A stretch of DNA of 64,000 bases from Nymphaea colorata (Eukaryota > Streptophyta > Magnoliopsida > Nymphaeales > Nymphaeaceae): contig NC_045149.1 in NCBI RefSeq assembly GCF_008831285.2, positions 17,003,035-17,067,034 on the forward strand, written 5' to 3'. The notes below the pieces were generated by a model. The model searched no databases. It saw nothing but the letters and a program-made list of their open reading frames with translations, and was not told the origin of the DNA. Below are positions 50,001 through 61,217 of this stretch, in pieces. Both the position numbers and the translations under genes were made by a program. Positions within the stretch are counted from its first letter, which is position 1. Every line of letters begins with the position of its first letter.

Positions 50001-53000
50001 TACTAAAAATGAGGGAACACCTCAAATGCATGTCATATGTTACATAGCGTTTGTACATGCTGGGACATTATTGGATAATTTTTGCAATACCAAAAGTACA
50101 CAATCCAAGTCAACTGATTTCCTCTCATGTATTTAGATTTTTTTTAACCTGACTTTGTTGACTGTATTTGTTTGCATGTAGCATGTGCAGTTTTCTGAGG
50201 CAAATCTAAAACCCATCTGGTCCCAAAATATGCAGATTCCTTAGCAGGAAAGAAGTACAATAGTTCAGAATGAAAGAAAATAGGAGTCTAGCATTAGACC
50301 TGAATCACCTCATGATGAGAATAGATAAGTTATAATTTAGTTTGATAGCTAAACTTATTCTAGAACCCTTAATGCTTTATGTTTTTCTTTTCTTGTTTGG
50401 TATTTTTCCTCATGTTTACTGTTTAGTCTTGTGAACTGAGAATACTTTCCTTGTTTCCTTTTTCATTGATTGATTATGTCACAGTGTTTAACTCCTTTTT
50501 CCTTGTCAAACTGAGAGATAGGAGTCCTGATTTTTTTGCTTGTGATATTTCTCTAGGTGCTGACTTGAGCGACACGCTGATGGATCGGATGGTAAAGCGA
50601 GTCATAATCTTTGCCTTAGGAGCCTTATCCAGTCTGGCATTACTGCTAGGAAGCTCTTGGATTTTAATGGACTTTGCAAAAGAAAATAGTGGTTTAGAAA
50701 CTTGAGTAGGAGGATGCAGGTTGCATCTCCAAAACTTTCAAGTACCATGTCTGAACAGTTTCAGTGGGATGTACATGTCTTTTTATTTTGACCAATATAT
50801 CCAAATAATGTTTCAAAGTTGCCCTTAAATTGGTTATTCTCATTGTCTTCGTCATCGTTATCGTGTGATCTTACCCAACTACACAGTTGCCTACATAGTC
50901 CTGCATGCTGCAAATTGTCATGCTTAGATTTCATCTTGCCTTTGTGTCACTGAAATATACTTAAATTGGTAAGTAGTTGTGAGTGTCTGCTATTTGTCCT
51001 TGTCACGGCTGAGATGCCACTTGTAGGGGTCATTTGGCAGCAAAGACACTTTATGAGTTTCCCCTAAATCTGCCTCAAAGATTGGGACAAGTTCACGCAA
51101 CAATAGTTCAAGTGTTCCATAAATCTGCCTCAATTGTTGGGCAGATTCATGGGACAACACAAAGTGTTCCTGCTGTCAAATGATCTCGTACATTTTTGAA
51201 TGGTCTCATTGCTGGACTTGGTAGATAAAGTGTGTTTGTGCCCAATATAAAACTAAGGACAGGCATCACACATACACTTTGAAAGGTTGAACTTTTTATG
51301 AGAACTATCCTTGATCATAGGGAGATTATAGAAGAAAAGCAGCCTGGTGTTATATCTCAGTGTTTTAAAAATGAGATTGGTTTCTAACGTTGGGAAACAC
51401 ATTGTGGGGCTTTTAACATTGTCAACCAATGTGCATTTTCTTGTTAAGAGTTTTAGAATCCCAATTTTCAAGTCACCAACTTGACAAATTGCCTCAATTT
51501 TTTTCTTGTCTTCTTCCATGTATGAGGTAAAAAGGTAAATTTATCGTTTGGAAGATGACTCATGTTGTCTGGCATCAAGGAGTATAATACAACATGAACT
51601 TTATGTGGATACAATGCATTGCAAAAAAATTTTGCGTCCAATTTTCTAAATTGGTAAAGTTCCTGTTTCAGGTTCTTAATGAAGCTAATCTGACAAATGC
51701 TATTCTTGTGAGATCCGTGCTCACAAGAAGTGATCTGGGAGGTGCAATTATTGAAGGTGCTGACTTCAGTGATGCTGTACTAGACCTTCCCCAGAAACAG
51801 GTAAAACTGTCCAGATTACCATTTAAAATTTGGCAATTTGCAAATATTTATCCAGATAATTATGATTACTTTTCTTGTGATTGTGTTACTTCCAAACCAG
51901 TCATTTAGGTTCAACAACCATTTAGTGGATGTGTGCAAGCAGGTAGTGGCAAACTTTGGTGCAAGTCTGCCTGGAAGTCAGGCAATCAGTTGAGCTGCAA
52001 CAGCTGGTTCTAAATGTTGGCATACAGTTGAGGCATTTACTGTACTATGGTTTCCATGAGAAGTTACATTACACAAGTCTGGTAGAAACTGGCTGGCCAG
52101 GAGTGGAGTATGTCTGCAATTCATGCATGCTTATGTACTGCTTTAGCAGCTCGTGAGTTTTGGGATGGTATCTAATGCATACATGTGCATGGGGATGTAT
52201 CTGCAGTCATTCTTGTGGCGTACTGATATTCTTGCATGGTCAAGGCTGTTTGCACATGATAATATCCACTGCCTCACAAGTCACAGGAGCCTAAATGGTG
52301 GTGAGTGCCGCTGGATAAGAATCCATGGAATATGGGACGGTTATGCTCCTATTCCCAGCATAAATGCTGGGCATGGTGTCTCTCACCTCCTAACAACACC
52401 ATACACATGTGGCTGTTGTACTGGCCCTCACATTGGTCTTGCTTATGCTTCCTGCTGAGTGCTGACACTCGTCCATTCATGGGTGGTCAGCATAGATCTT
52501 TTCCACAGAGAGCTCCTACCAATAGATGGGATTAGAGACACAGACACTAACATAACAGCGCCAAGATAGTGTGACTGGCATGTGACCCATCAGTTTACTA
52601 ATTACTAGTCATGGGGGAGAAAAACTATCATGTCACAAAATTGGATTGCATTATGCTCCCTGATCAAAGCTACGGCAGTCCATTTTTCATGTTACATCTG
52701 AGGTTTTCTCTAGCAGTGCTTGTGTCTGTGGTATCATTCTGTATACAACTTTTATGCAATTTCAGCTATTCCTGTCTTAGGCCTGAGCCTGAATTGACTC
52801 TTAATGGACCCGAAGCCACCTAATTCATTTGATTTGCTTATTAGTTTTTAAAATGGTCAGACCAAGGGGTTGGCATAGTCGGTGGCCTTTGGCTGTCATG
52901 ATTCAAATCCTTATTGTGCAAGCTGAAGGCTAGGGTGTTACAACCTGGGGGTTGAGGAGATATGAGCAGAGAGAGCTACAGCAGCTCCCAAGTGGGTTCA

Positions 53001-53558
53001 GGTCTGGGATCTCTGTTCAAGGCTTCAAGCTTGTTTAAAAAGATCTGAAAGCCTATTGATGATAAGTTTAGTTGATTCTGACCTAGATTGAGAGATACTT
53101 GGGATTTCTAACGCATCATGTAGCTTGCAGAAAGTAATGGGATGATACTTGATTAGGCTTGAAACTAACTTCACCCACCTAATTGGGATTATTAGTCTGC
53201 TACCTGGTTGCCGACATAATCTTAGATGCATTATTCTTGAATTGTACTAAATGGCATAAAAAAGATGAGGAAATGAAACAACCATTATGAGTTTTGGTTG
53301 CATGGCTTCCCACTAGTCTGTTATCTGTACGTTGTTTATGATGAAAGTTGACCATTGTTCATGCAGGCATTATGCAAGTATGCAAGTGGGAAAAACCCCA
53401 CTACAGGAGTGAGCACCAGGTTGAGTTTGGGATGTGGAAACAGCCGGAGAAATGCATATGGGTCACCCTCTTCCCCATTGCTTAGCGCACCGCCTCAAAA
53501 GCTGCTCAATCGTGATGGCTTCTGTGATTCTTCCACAGGACTCTGTGATGCCAACTAG
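47094..53558 (+). CDS. TL20.3: Thylakoid lumen pentapeptide-repeat protein (TL20.3-like)
   Basis: This resembles Arabidopsis At1g12250, a lumenal protein of unknown biochemical role. Seven exons, 47094-47256, 47650-47806, 47929-47958, 48591-48697, 50557-50591, 51672-51800 and 53367-53558, give 813 nt (270 aa) in frame. The N-terminus looks like a bipartite transit peptide: a Ser/Arg-rich chloroplast part, then the hydrophobic ASLTAVLATVIVSSGMSAQA ending in an AxA-type lumenal cleavage site. I see no clear twin-arginine. The mature part carries pentapeptide repeats of the A(D/N)(L/F)xx type (RANFTAADMRESNF, ADFTGADLSDTLM, EANLTNAIL, RSDLGGAIIEGADFSDAVL), which fold as a right-handed beta helix. 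The tail has conserved cysteines (ALCKYASGKNP, LGCGNSRRNAYGSPSSPLLS, GFCDSSTGLCD). A MITE lies in intron 5 and a SINE-like element in intron 6. Confidence 0.95.
51026..51187. mobile_element. 162 bp Tourist-like MITE in intron 5 of the TL20.3-like gene
   Basis: The ends are GGGGTCATTTGGCAGC and, read inward from the right, GAGATCATTTGACAGC: terminal inverted repeats matching at 13 of 16 positions. The element is flanked on both sides by GTA, a 3 bp duplication as expected for PIF/Harbinger (Tourist) insertions. It contains no open frame. A deleted relative lies at 23835-23930. Confidence 0.7.
52861..53030 (+). mobile_element. SINE-like element in intron 6 of the TL20.3-like gene
   Basis: TGGCATAGTCGG (52871-52882) matches the Pol III box A consensus at every constrained position. 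GATTCAAATCC (52900-52910) is a slightly degenerate box B, 29 bp downstream. This is a tRNA-derived promoter layout like that of plant SINEs. The 3' boundary and target duplication are not clear, so the end coordinate is approximate. Confidence 0.45.
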
Positions 53559-55329
53559 TTCGAGCTTCCAGCTTTGTAATTCTTGTATATTCATAAAATC
53601 GAAATTGTCAATTAAATGTATATTTTCGGCATCCATCTTGATTGTGGCAAGTCTGGTAAGGTTTTTACAATGGAAGCACGACCATAAGAGCTATTTGTGA
53701 TCTCCAGGTTTGTTGAGCTGCAAATTGAGAATTATGTGGGAACCAGACCTAACCAAGCTACAACCAACTGAACCGATTCCAGCAAACTCGAATCTTTGAA
53801 GAGTTTGAAAGCTATATTCATTAATAGATTGGTGATAATCTTATAAGAAAATACACTTGTTCATCAATTTTCTTGCATGCATCAGCAGTTTAGATTGTTC
53901 AATTAACGGATAATCTTACTTGGAGACCTGAAAAGCCACCCTTTCATTATTTGGATATAACCTTCCACATCTGTAATGGGATCTTGAGCAAACAACAATG
54001 ATAATATCCTACAATAATGCGAAACCAACAGTTGACTTAGTAGTTCCACCAACCATTGTCGCTTCCCACAAAATCATTCCATTCCCACTCTCTTTCTCTT
54101 ATCATTTGCATCTCTTTTGTTCTTGTGCGTACTATTAATGCCATTATAAATGTTATCATCACATTGAGGAACTAGATGGGAAAAATCGAAATGCATGGTG
54201 CTCGGCTCTCATAATTGGTCTTACATAAACAATTTCCTTTCACGGTTACTTCATCTTCAGAATTAAAAAAGAAAAAAAAAATCTCCGAATAAAACTGCGC
54301 ATTATAAAAATGTGAGAATTTTATGAATACATCCGAAGTTTGGCGATATAAACGAAAGAACCCTGAAAAATGCAAATACAAGGTTCAATTGCCATATTAC
54401 ATATATATTATCTCCTGCATCTTTTAGCCATATCAGACTTAGTTCACTTGTTTCTCTCTTAACTATATATATATGCAAAATAATTAGATGCTTTTTGAAT
54501 GAAGTTATAAAAGTGCGAAACTGGCTTTTGACCATCACCAACACTTGAGTATAAGTTCAAAAAGTCCAGTCCAGTTTTTCAAAATTAATAAAAACCTCGG
54601 TGCTTTTCTCAGATCATTTTTAAGGCCAAAAGAGTATTTTTTTGCGCAGCCATGAAAAGTTTGGGTGGGTTTCAGGAATGCTGGGAAGGACTTAGTCCAG
54701 TTTCAAGTCATTAGACGAGCTTTTTTGAAAATATCCTTGAAAGAATATGACAAAAAGAAAAGGTTTAGATGATTGAACGACCATGATCCTAACTTGAATA
54801 CAAAAAGACGCCCTCCCCTAAATGAACCCGTGTACGAGTATAAAACTACAACTAAAAAAAATTTATTACATAAACAGCATGCTTTATAATATAAACAGTA
54901 ATTTTAAACTGAGAAAGAAGGACGATTTATATATGTCAAATTACTTTGAACTTGGCCTTAATATGACCTATGTTACTTTGAACTTGGCCTTGTATTTTTT
55001 CCGCGACCCAGATTGAAAAGCGAAGTAGTTCCAACCAGGGACTATAGAGAAGCTTCAAGAAGGTTGATCTGTTCTTAATTATACACGCACACAGAAGCAC
55101 ACATAAAAGAAACGTTATTTTTTACATTAAAATGAAAAAAAAATACAACACACAAGAGAGACGTTATTTTCACATCTACGGAAAACAAAGCGTGCCAACC
55201 CTTGAAAGGAGCTCAGCTAAAAGCATCGACATCAACAGTGGTAGTTCAAGTGGATGGCAGTTTGTACAGCAGATCATCTTAGCCTCTTTACTTCAATATC
55301 TAATATGTAGTGCCCACAATATGTAACGC

Positions 55330-55455
55330 TCACGGGAATTGAACCAGAAACAAATTGTGTACAGGTCTGTCCAATACGCCGCGTCCACGGTAATGGAACT
55401 TGAGATGCATTGTCCATGCACCGCAGGTCTAACCAGTTATGCTACAGGCCGGTTG
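55330..55455 (-). mobile_element. SINE-like element with duplicated box B region
   Basis: In minus orientation it begins GGCCTGTAGCATAACTGG, giving a tRNA-like head with box A TAGCATAACTGG (55444-55433). A degenerate box B AGTTCCATTACC follows at 55400-55389, and a better one, GGTTCAATTCCC, at 55345-55334. The two box B surroundings resemble each other, so the segment appears internally duplicated. Confidence 0.5.
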
Positions 55456-55458
55456 GCA

Positions 55459-55484
55459 ATATATATATATATATATATATAGCT

Positions 55485-55515
<31 letters not shown>
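55459..55515. repeat. (TA)n and (GA)n microsatellite
   Basis: A TA run of about 22 bp, a short spacer, then an interrupted GA run of about 27 bp. It adjoins the head of the SINE-like element. Confidence 0.9.
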
Positions 55516-57710
55516 TGGATGGCGGGACCCTAGAAGAATTAGAGAAACGGCATTGGAAAGCTTACTCTGTGTTGCAAATGCCAAGTGGATGATGATGATG
55601 ATGAGGAGGACGGGGGCTTCAACCAGACTCATATGGCTATCAGCTTGCCTTGCCTTCTAGAAGGGGACCAATCTCCATCGATCTTTTGAGTAATTGGCAC
55701 AAAATCACATCATCAAAAGAGCTTCCTGTTTCAATTTCGAGAGTTCCTTTCTTAGCATGATCATAATTCATATCTAACTCGGTTGGCAGGAAGAAGAAGA
55801 AGAGTTACATAACCATAATTGGCTTTGTCCATTGTGTATGAATTTGTAGTTCTAATGATTGAGAAAACGTCAAGTCATCCAGGCCGTCGGATTTTAATTT
55901 GGAGTTGATGAGCGGTCAGTCATTGATGGATATGGATTATGGACCATCCTCGATATTTGATCTAATGGTCCATGTTTCTCTCTCTCTTTCTCTCTTGAGA
56001 CCACTTTGGTGCTCAATGATTTCAACAGATAATGACTATAGAAAGTCAAAACGTTCCATGAAACATGAATGAAAATAGTTTGCGTCCTTTCTTGGTGCGC
56101 TTTATATGTAAATATGTGAATTGATGAAATGCTATGAGCAATTCGATTAATTTGGTTAATATTCATTTAAATGAAAATTCAAACAAATTATGCATTTCAA
56201 GAAGCATAGTATAGTTGGTCATCCTTAACTAATCTCAAAATAGCTCTGGATACTGGAGGTAGGCGAACTTGAACGGTAGTAAGCTCCCTCTCGCTCTCCA
56301 AAAAAAAAAAAAAAAACTTTTTTTTGAAAAAATTTCTCAAATCTCCAAAATTCCATTTAGGGTCTCAACAATAGTGGCGTTGGCACGGGATCGCGTGGAA
56401 ATCTTTCGGTTCACTTCACCACCAAAGAGACGAAACAATCAAATTGCATTGAAGGGGGCTGTGATCTTTTTTTTTTTTAAAAAAAAAATATATTCTATCA
56501 TTCTTATTGGCCTGGCAATCAAATCAACGGCGTGAGAAGAGAAGGAGGAAACCGATGGACGGTCCAAGAAGGTCCTCTGCAAGTTGGTTCTTGGCCTCGT
56601 GACGTACACGTGTCGCATGGGCATTGGAAATGAGAGAAGACAAAGAACCTAAACCCCACCGGACTGACGTGTCCCAAAAGCACTGGATTAAAGGAGGAGA
56701 GGTGGGGCCCGTTGGTCCACCCTCGATTATGATTGTTTCTTAGGGGTGGAGGGAGGGTGGGCCCCGCAACGAGGGCCGACAGAATCCCGGCACCCACACC
56801 GCGGGCCTAATGATCGGCCGGAAGCCCACGCCGGACCGGGAGCCGCCACGTACAGTGCAGCCGAAATGATTCCTCAGAAACCGGTGGGTCCTCTTTCTTC
56901 TCCCTCTCAGATTCATCCTGGTGTTTGGGATTTCCATTAGGAGGAAGGTCATTTTCTACGTATCATAAGGTCGGTTGGGGATCTCAGAAAGAGAGAGTGA
57001 GAGAGAAAAAGAAGTAAATATTTATGTTACATAGTGCAGATCTCTCCATTCAGAAGAATCACACAGGATCAAGAAAAAGATGAAGAAACGATAAGAGAAG
57101 ATGAAAAGGGAAACCGCAGAGGTCCCCAAGGAGCTGCTGGTCCTCGTCGCTATTGCCAGTCTAGCTTAGTGTCGATTTGAAAAGGAAAAGGGCTTACTGC
57201 TCACCAACCAAAGTGGGCTCCGGCGAAAAAGCAAAAGGCTTGCTGAAACTAATATTCAAATCTGTTGAAGGTGATTAAGCACTTCAATAAACAACTCTCG
57301 TAGGTGGAGAGTAAGCAAAGTTTGCAGGAAAAGAAACAAAGAAAGAGCCGGCAGAAAGCTTGGCTTTACGCACGAATGCATTGTTTAACAAGAGGCATGT
57401 ATGTTCGTGGATAGGAGGATCAGATCAATGTACTACTCTCTTCCTTTTTCAGCTTCGTCAAGAAATTAAAGAAACTAGAGGGAATTCAATCTCGAGATTG
57501 GCATATTATCTATCATTTTTTTATGAGTTAGCTGTATCTCTGCAAAATCGCATGCATGGTTGTAGTTCGCTAAAATCCATCTTATCATTTTTTTACGTCA
57601 CCCCTAAATGGTAAAAGAGAAAAGAAAACAAAGAGAAAGAGGAATCCACCTTCTCTTCTGTTTTTCCAGTTCTCTTCATCTTCACTTAACCCACCTTTCG
57701 TATAAAGAAG

Positions 57711-57713
<3 letters not shown>

Positions 57714-57756
<43 letters not shown>
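57714..57756. repeat. (TA)n microsatellite upstream of the NAC gene
   Basis: About 43 bp of TA repeat, some 160 bp upstream of a TATA-box candidate. Confidence 0.95.
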
Positions 57757-57758
<2 letters not shown>

Positions 57759-57913
57759 TAAATACATGGTGTTTATTAATTTTTTCAGCCGCCCGCATTA
57801 TCCGGAAAAGCGTGCACTTGTGAGAGAAGGTGAGGTGGCCTCCGGTCCTCCGCCACTCAACTCCTCGCTCACCCTAGGTGCTGGTGGTGGCGGTCGCCGC
57901 CAATCTCTCTCTC

Positions 57914-57919
57914 TATAAA
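57914..57919 (+). promoter_or_regulatory. TATA box candidate for the NAC gene
   Basis: TATAAA follows a CT run and is followed about 30 bp later by pyrimidine-rich leader-like sequence (57945-58320). If this is the promoter, the first exon is non-coding and a leader intron of roughly 2.9 kb ends at the acceptor TTGCAG near 61189, about 30 bp before the ATG. Confidence 0.4.
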
Positions 57920-60900
57920 CCACCATCTCCTCATCCTTCACCGCCCCCGCCCAAAACTTTTGCTGCAATCCAGCAGCATCAAAAGGAATAATTAACGCGC
58001 GTGAAAGTCCCTTTCCCTATCATCAACCACCCTCCCTTTTAACACCCAATATCCCCACCACCACACCTCTCTCTCTCTCCCTCTCTGAAACAAGGTGGTT
58101 TCAAGAGTTCGAATTCCGAGGCTAACTGTCGCCTCCCTGTCCTTTTGTCTCGTTTTGTGCACCTGCGCAGCAGCAGCTGACGACAACCGAACTGCACCTT
58201 GGTTTTACTTTTGGTGGACGACAGTTTGATCCCTCTCTTCTTCTGCGTCTTCTTTCTTCCCCTCCGATTCCAGAGTTGGAGGGGGGAGAAAATAAGAGAA
58301 AACCAGAAACACTATATCAGATATATTAGATCGGTTTGTATCTTTAGTTAGCTTTCTCCTGCATCTCACTGTTTTTTCTATTTCATGTAATTGGTGGCTA
58401 ACCGATTCTGTTGGTATGTATTTTCCTTGTGTGTTTTCTCTTTCCGATATAGTAATGTAGCTAATATACAGAAGTTTAGGGTTCTTTCTTTACCATGCTA
58501 TATGATAGAATCGCCAACTTGCTTGTTTTTGTCTTTTCGATGGTGAAGTGGCCAAGCAGCACTATATTGCGCTGTTTAGTTTTTAGTTTATCTCTGGTTC
58601 TCTAGTGGAGTGAACAAGTTGTCGGAGAACCTACTTCCACATTCCTTTGAACAATGAAAATATACATTTCTGCTTGGTCGTCAGTCGCTCCTGTGCGATT
58701 CGATGGAGTGATGATGTTCATGGTGATTGTAGGAAACAGATCTGATGGGCCATGAACCTAGGCTTCTAATTTAGATTGTGATCTAAGAACTCAACGTCCT
58801 TTACCATGCTAAGAAGATGGAAGCGATACTAGCGTATCAAGAGTTGAACCTGCCTGGTGTCTTTTTCTTTCCTCTTTCATTTTTCTTGGCATTGCCAAGA
58901 AGTTACGAAATACACAGAAACAGATTCATGTCTGTTTCTTGTATAATAATTTCGGTAAGTGAAGTTTCAAGAAGCGCGACGCACATAAGTGTTTAGTTTC
59001 TTTGTTTCTCTTGTCATCAACTAGTTATAAACCTTAACTCTTGGATGTATTCATTTGGCAACATCTGGATGTGAACGAACAACTATGTAGATGCAAAATC
59101 AACACAGATTGTTGAAGATTCCAACCAGATCTATGTGCCCAACAGTTCAACTTAACGTGTGCAGCCGTGTAACCTTTATCGGTTGGTAGTTGCCTTGAGA
59201 CAGTTCTATAACGGCTATTATAAAGGAATGGCCTTGTCAATAATTTGGTACTGCAGTAAGTTTTAATTGAATATAATTTGACGAAGATATTGATTCCACC
59301 AACTACGAAAACTCTACATGTAATTAATCAGTATTGTCATTTTTGCGATCTCATAATTCATGACTAGGAAAGTGGATTCACGTTTTCTGAATACTGGTTG
59401 TCTACGGTCAGGTCAAAGAAATCGCGACCTGACAAGGGTAGTTTATTCTCATAAAGTTTTGGCTTTCGTCATCTTAAGAAGCTTAATTTATTCCTTTCAT
59501 GCAATTTTTGTATCTGTAATTCCAACAATTTGGCTACAAAAATCACCTATTTCAATTAACTGCAGCACGCTTACAGATAATGACTTCTTCAAGAATGAAT
59601 TCTTTACCTTGAAGTTCCTTTGGACAAACTTGTTAAATTTTTCAGACAAGATGGTTTATATTTGAATGCCATTTCTTGCTATTTGGGGTTTTGCATGCTG
59701 GGATTTGAATGAAATATGTCGTATATAAGCATCATGGGCGAGGGGTAAAGCTAAGATTTTTTCATGAGGAGGGCTGAATTATAGTTTCAAAATTTTAACA
59801 GATGTTGAAATATAATTTTTGAAATTTCTATATGGGATAAATAATTTTTTTTTAAATTTACATATAAATACTTTTTTTTTTTTTGAGGTGGAGCCGACCC
59901 CTTGGCTTCGCTTCTGATCATGGTATTTGAGCTAGTAATGGATGGTCTGGATGCCTGCTAAATGATTCGTATTGATGAATAACACATATTGACTTGCATT
60001 CTTCATATTTTCACGTAATTGGAGTAAAAGTCTTTACACTTTCCTATGAAGGAAGCAATTAAAAGCTTATATGGTTGACCAGAAAATATAATTGTGTTTT
60101 TCATACTCAAGAAGGGCTTAGTGATAAGACGTAGTTTGTTCAGTTTTTGTTTAAATACAAGTATGGCCAGCTTCATTTTCATGAAATTAAAAAAAAAAAA
60201 ACGGCATAGAAATACCTAAGCTAAAAACATTTTGAGGTTTTGAAAAAAGATACCAAGTGGCATGTGAAATCACTGCTGACGCCTTACTATATATTACTAC
60301 GTACATTCCTAGTGAATTTCAATGGCTAAATTCACAGGAGATCTGCCACTAATGCAGGTAATGATCCCATCTTTAAATCACTGTTAGGTCCGTTAGCAAC
60401 CGTTGGTAATTAGCTTTAGAAATCATTGAATAGATTAGTTCTTCGGAATGTTGTATTTGTAATCTCAGTAGATCAGGGAGACCTGCATGCTATCAGAGTG
60501 TGCCCCGCAAAATGGAGAAACGCTTGCAACATGCATCAGTTAAAATTTGGGATGTGAATTACCTTAGTTGATGAGCATAATGTCCCCCAAAACTTCAATT
60601 CTTCCACCCACTAAACCTTCGTGTAAGATCAAAGCAAGATATTACTGAGTTCCAGTATAATCCTCTCGTTCTCTTTGCATTCCCTTTAGCAGAGGATAGT
60701 TAAATATCATATTTATAATACTTACCGAAGATAACCAATAAGGCAGAAGTTACAAGATCAACTGAACTTGGATATATTTGCTGATAAGAGAATGACATAA
60801 GAGAATTTCAAAATTAAGATCGCCTTTCTGTCCATAACACAATCGTGGGGTATGAAGAGGATGAAATTAACTCTTTGAGAAACTGTTAAATGTGCATTAG

Positions 60901-61217
60901 TTATACCTCTTTCTCTCTGTCTCCAGGCTTGGTGCATTTTCTTTATAGCATGTAGTTGTAAATGGCTATGCACGAAGATATGTCGGTAAATACTTGCATT
61001 AATAAGAACATGGTCTCACTATGTCAGAAGCTTGTTAAGTTGATACGTACTATGCACCATTACCGACGCAATTTGATACTGAACAAGTATTTTTGAACCG
61101 TGTAACCATAGATATGCGCTTTACTTATTTCTTTGATTAAGGATCGGACTAGTTGCCTAGCTAATATAAAACTGTGTCTGTATTGCAGGTGTTAGTAGTT
61201 TCCTTGGTTGTAAGAGG
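57920..61217 (+). other. Presumed 5' leader and leader intron of the NAC gene
   Basis: It begins with CT-rich leader-like sequence. A donor such as TCG|GTTTGT at about 58333 would fit, followed by AT-rich intron-like DNA containing a family A repeat at 59736-59916, and an acceptor TTGCAG at about 61189. Transcript evidence is needed. I see no independent gene inside. Confidence 0.35.
59736..59916 (+). repeat. Dispersed repeat, family A, copy 2
   Basis: The most complete copy. It begins GGGCGAGGGGTAAAGCTAAG, has TTTTTCATGAGGAGGGCTGA, the core TTTCAAAATTTTAAC and TTGAAATATAA, then a long T-run and GAGGTGGAGCCGACCCCTTG. The two ends are partly complementary (AGGGGTAAAGC / GGCTTCGCTTC and CCCCTTGG), suggesting degraded terminal inverted repeats. 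Confidence 0.7.

Larger units (their letters stand above)
53559..57869. other. Intergenic region downstream of the TL20.3-like gene
   Basis: This 4.3 kb includes the 3' untranslated region of the TL20.3-like gene, an inverted SINE-like element (55330-55455), microsatellites at 55459-55515 and 57714-57756, and a GC-rich patch at about 56560-56900 with short overlapping frames on both strands. I see no gene I can support. Confidence 0.45.

Noticed and set aside
56519-56952. GC-rich overlapping frames on both strands
   Set aside because: No motif, no consistent exon structure and frames equally open on both strands, as expected from local base composition.
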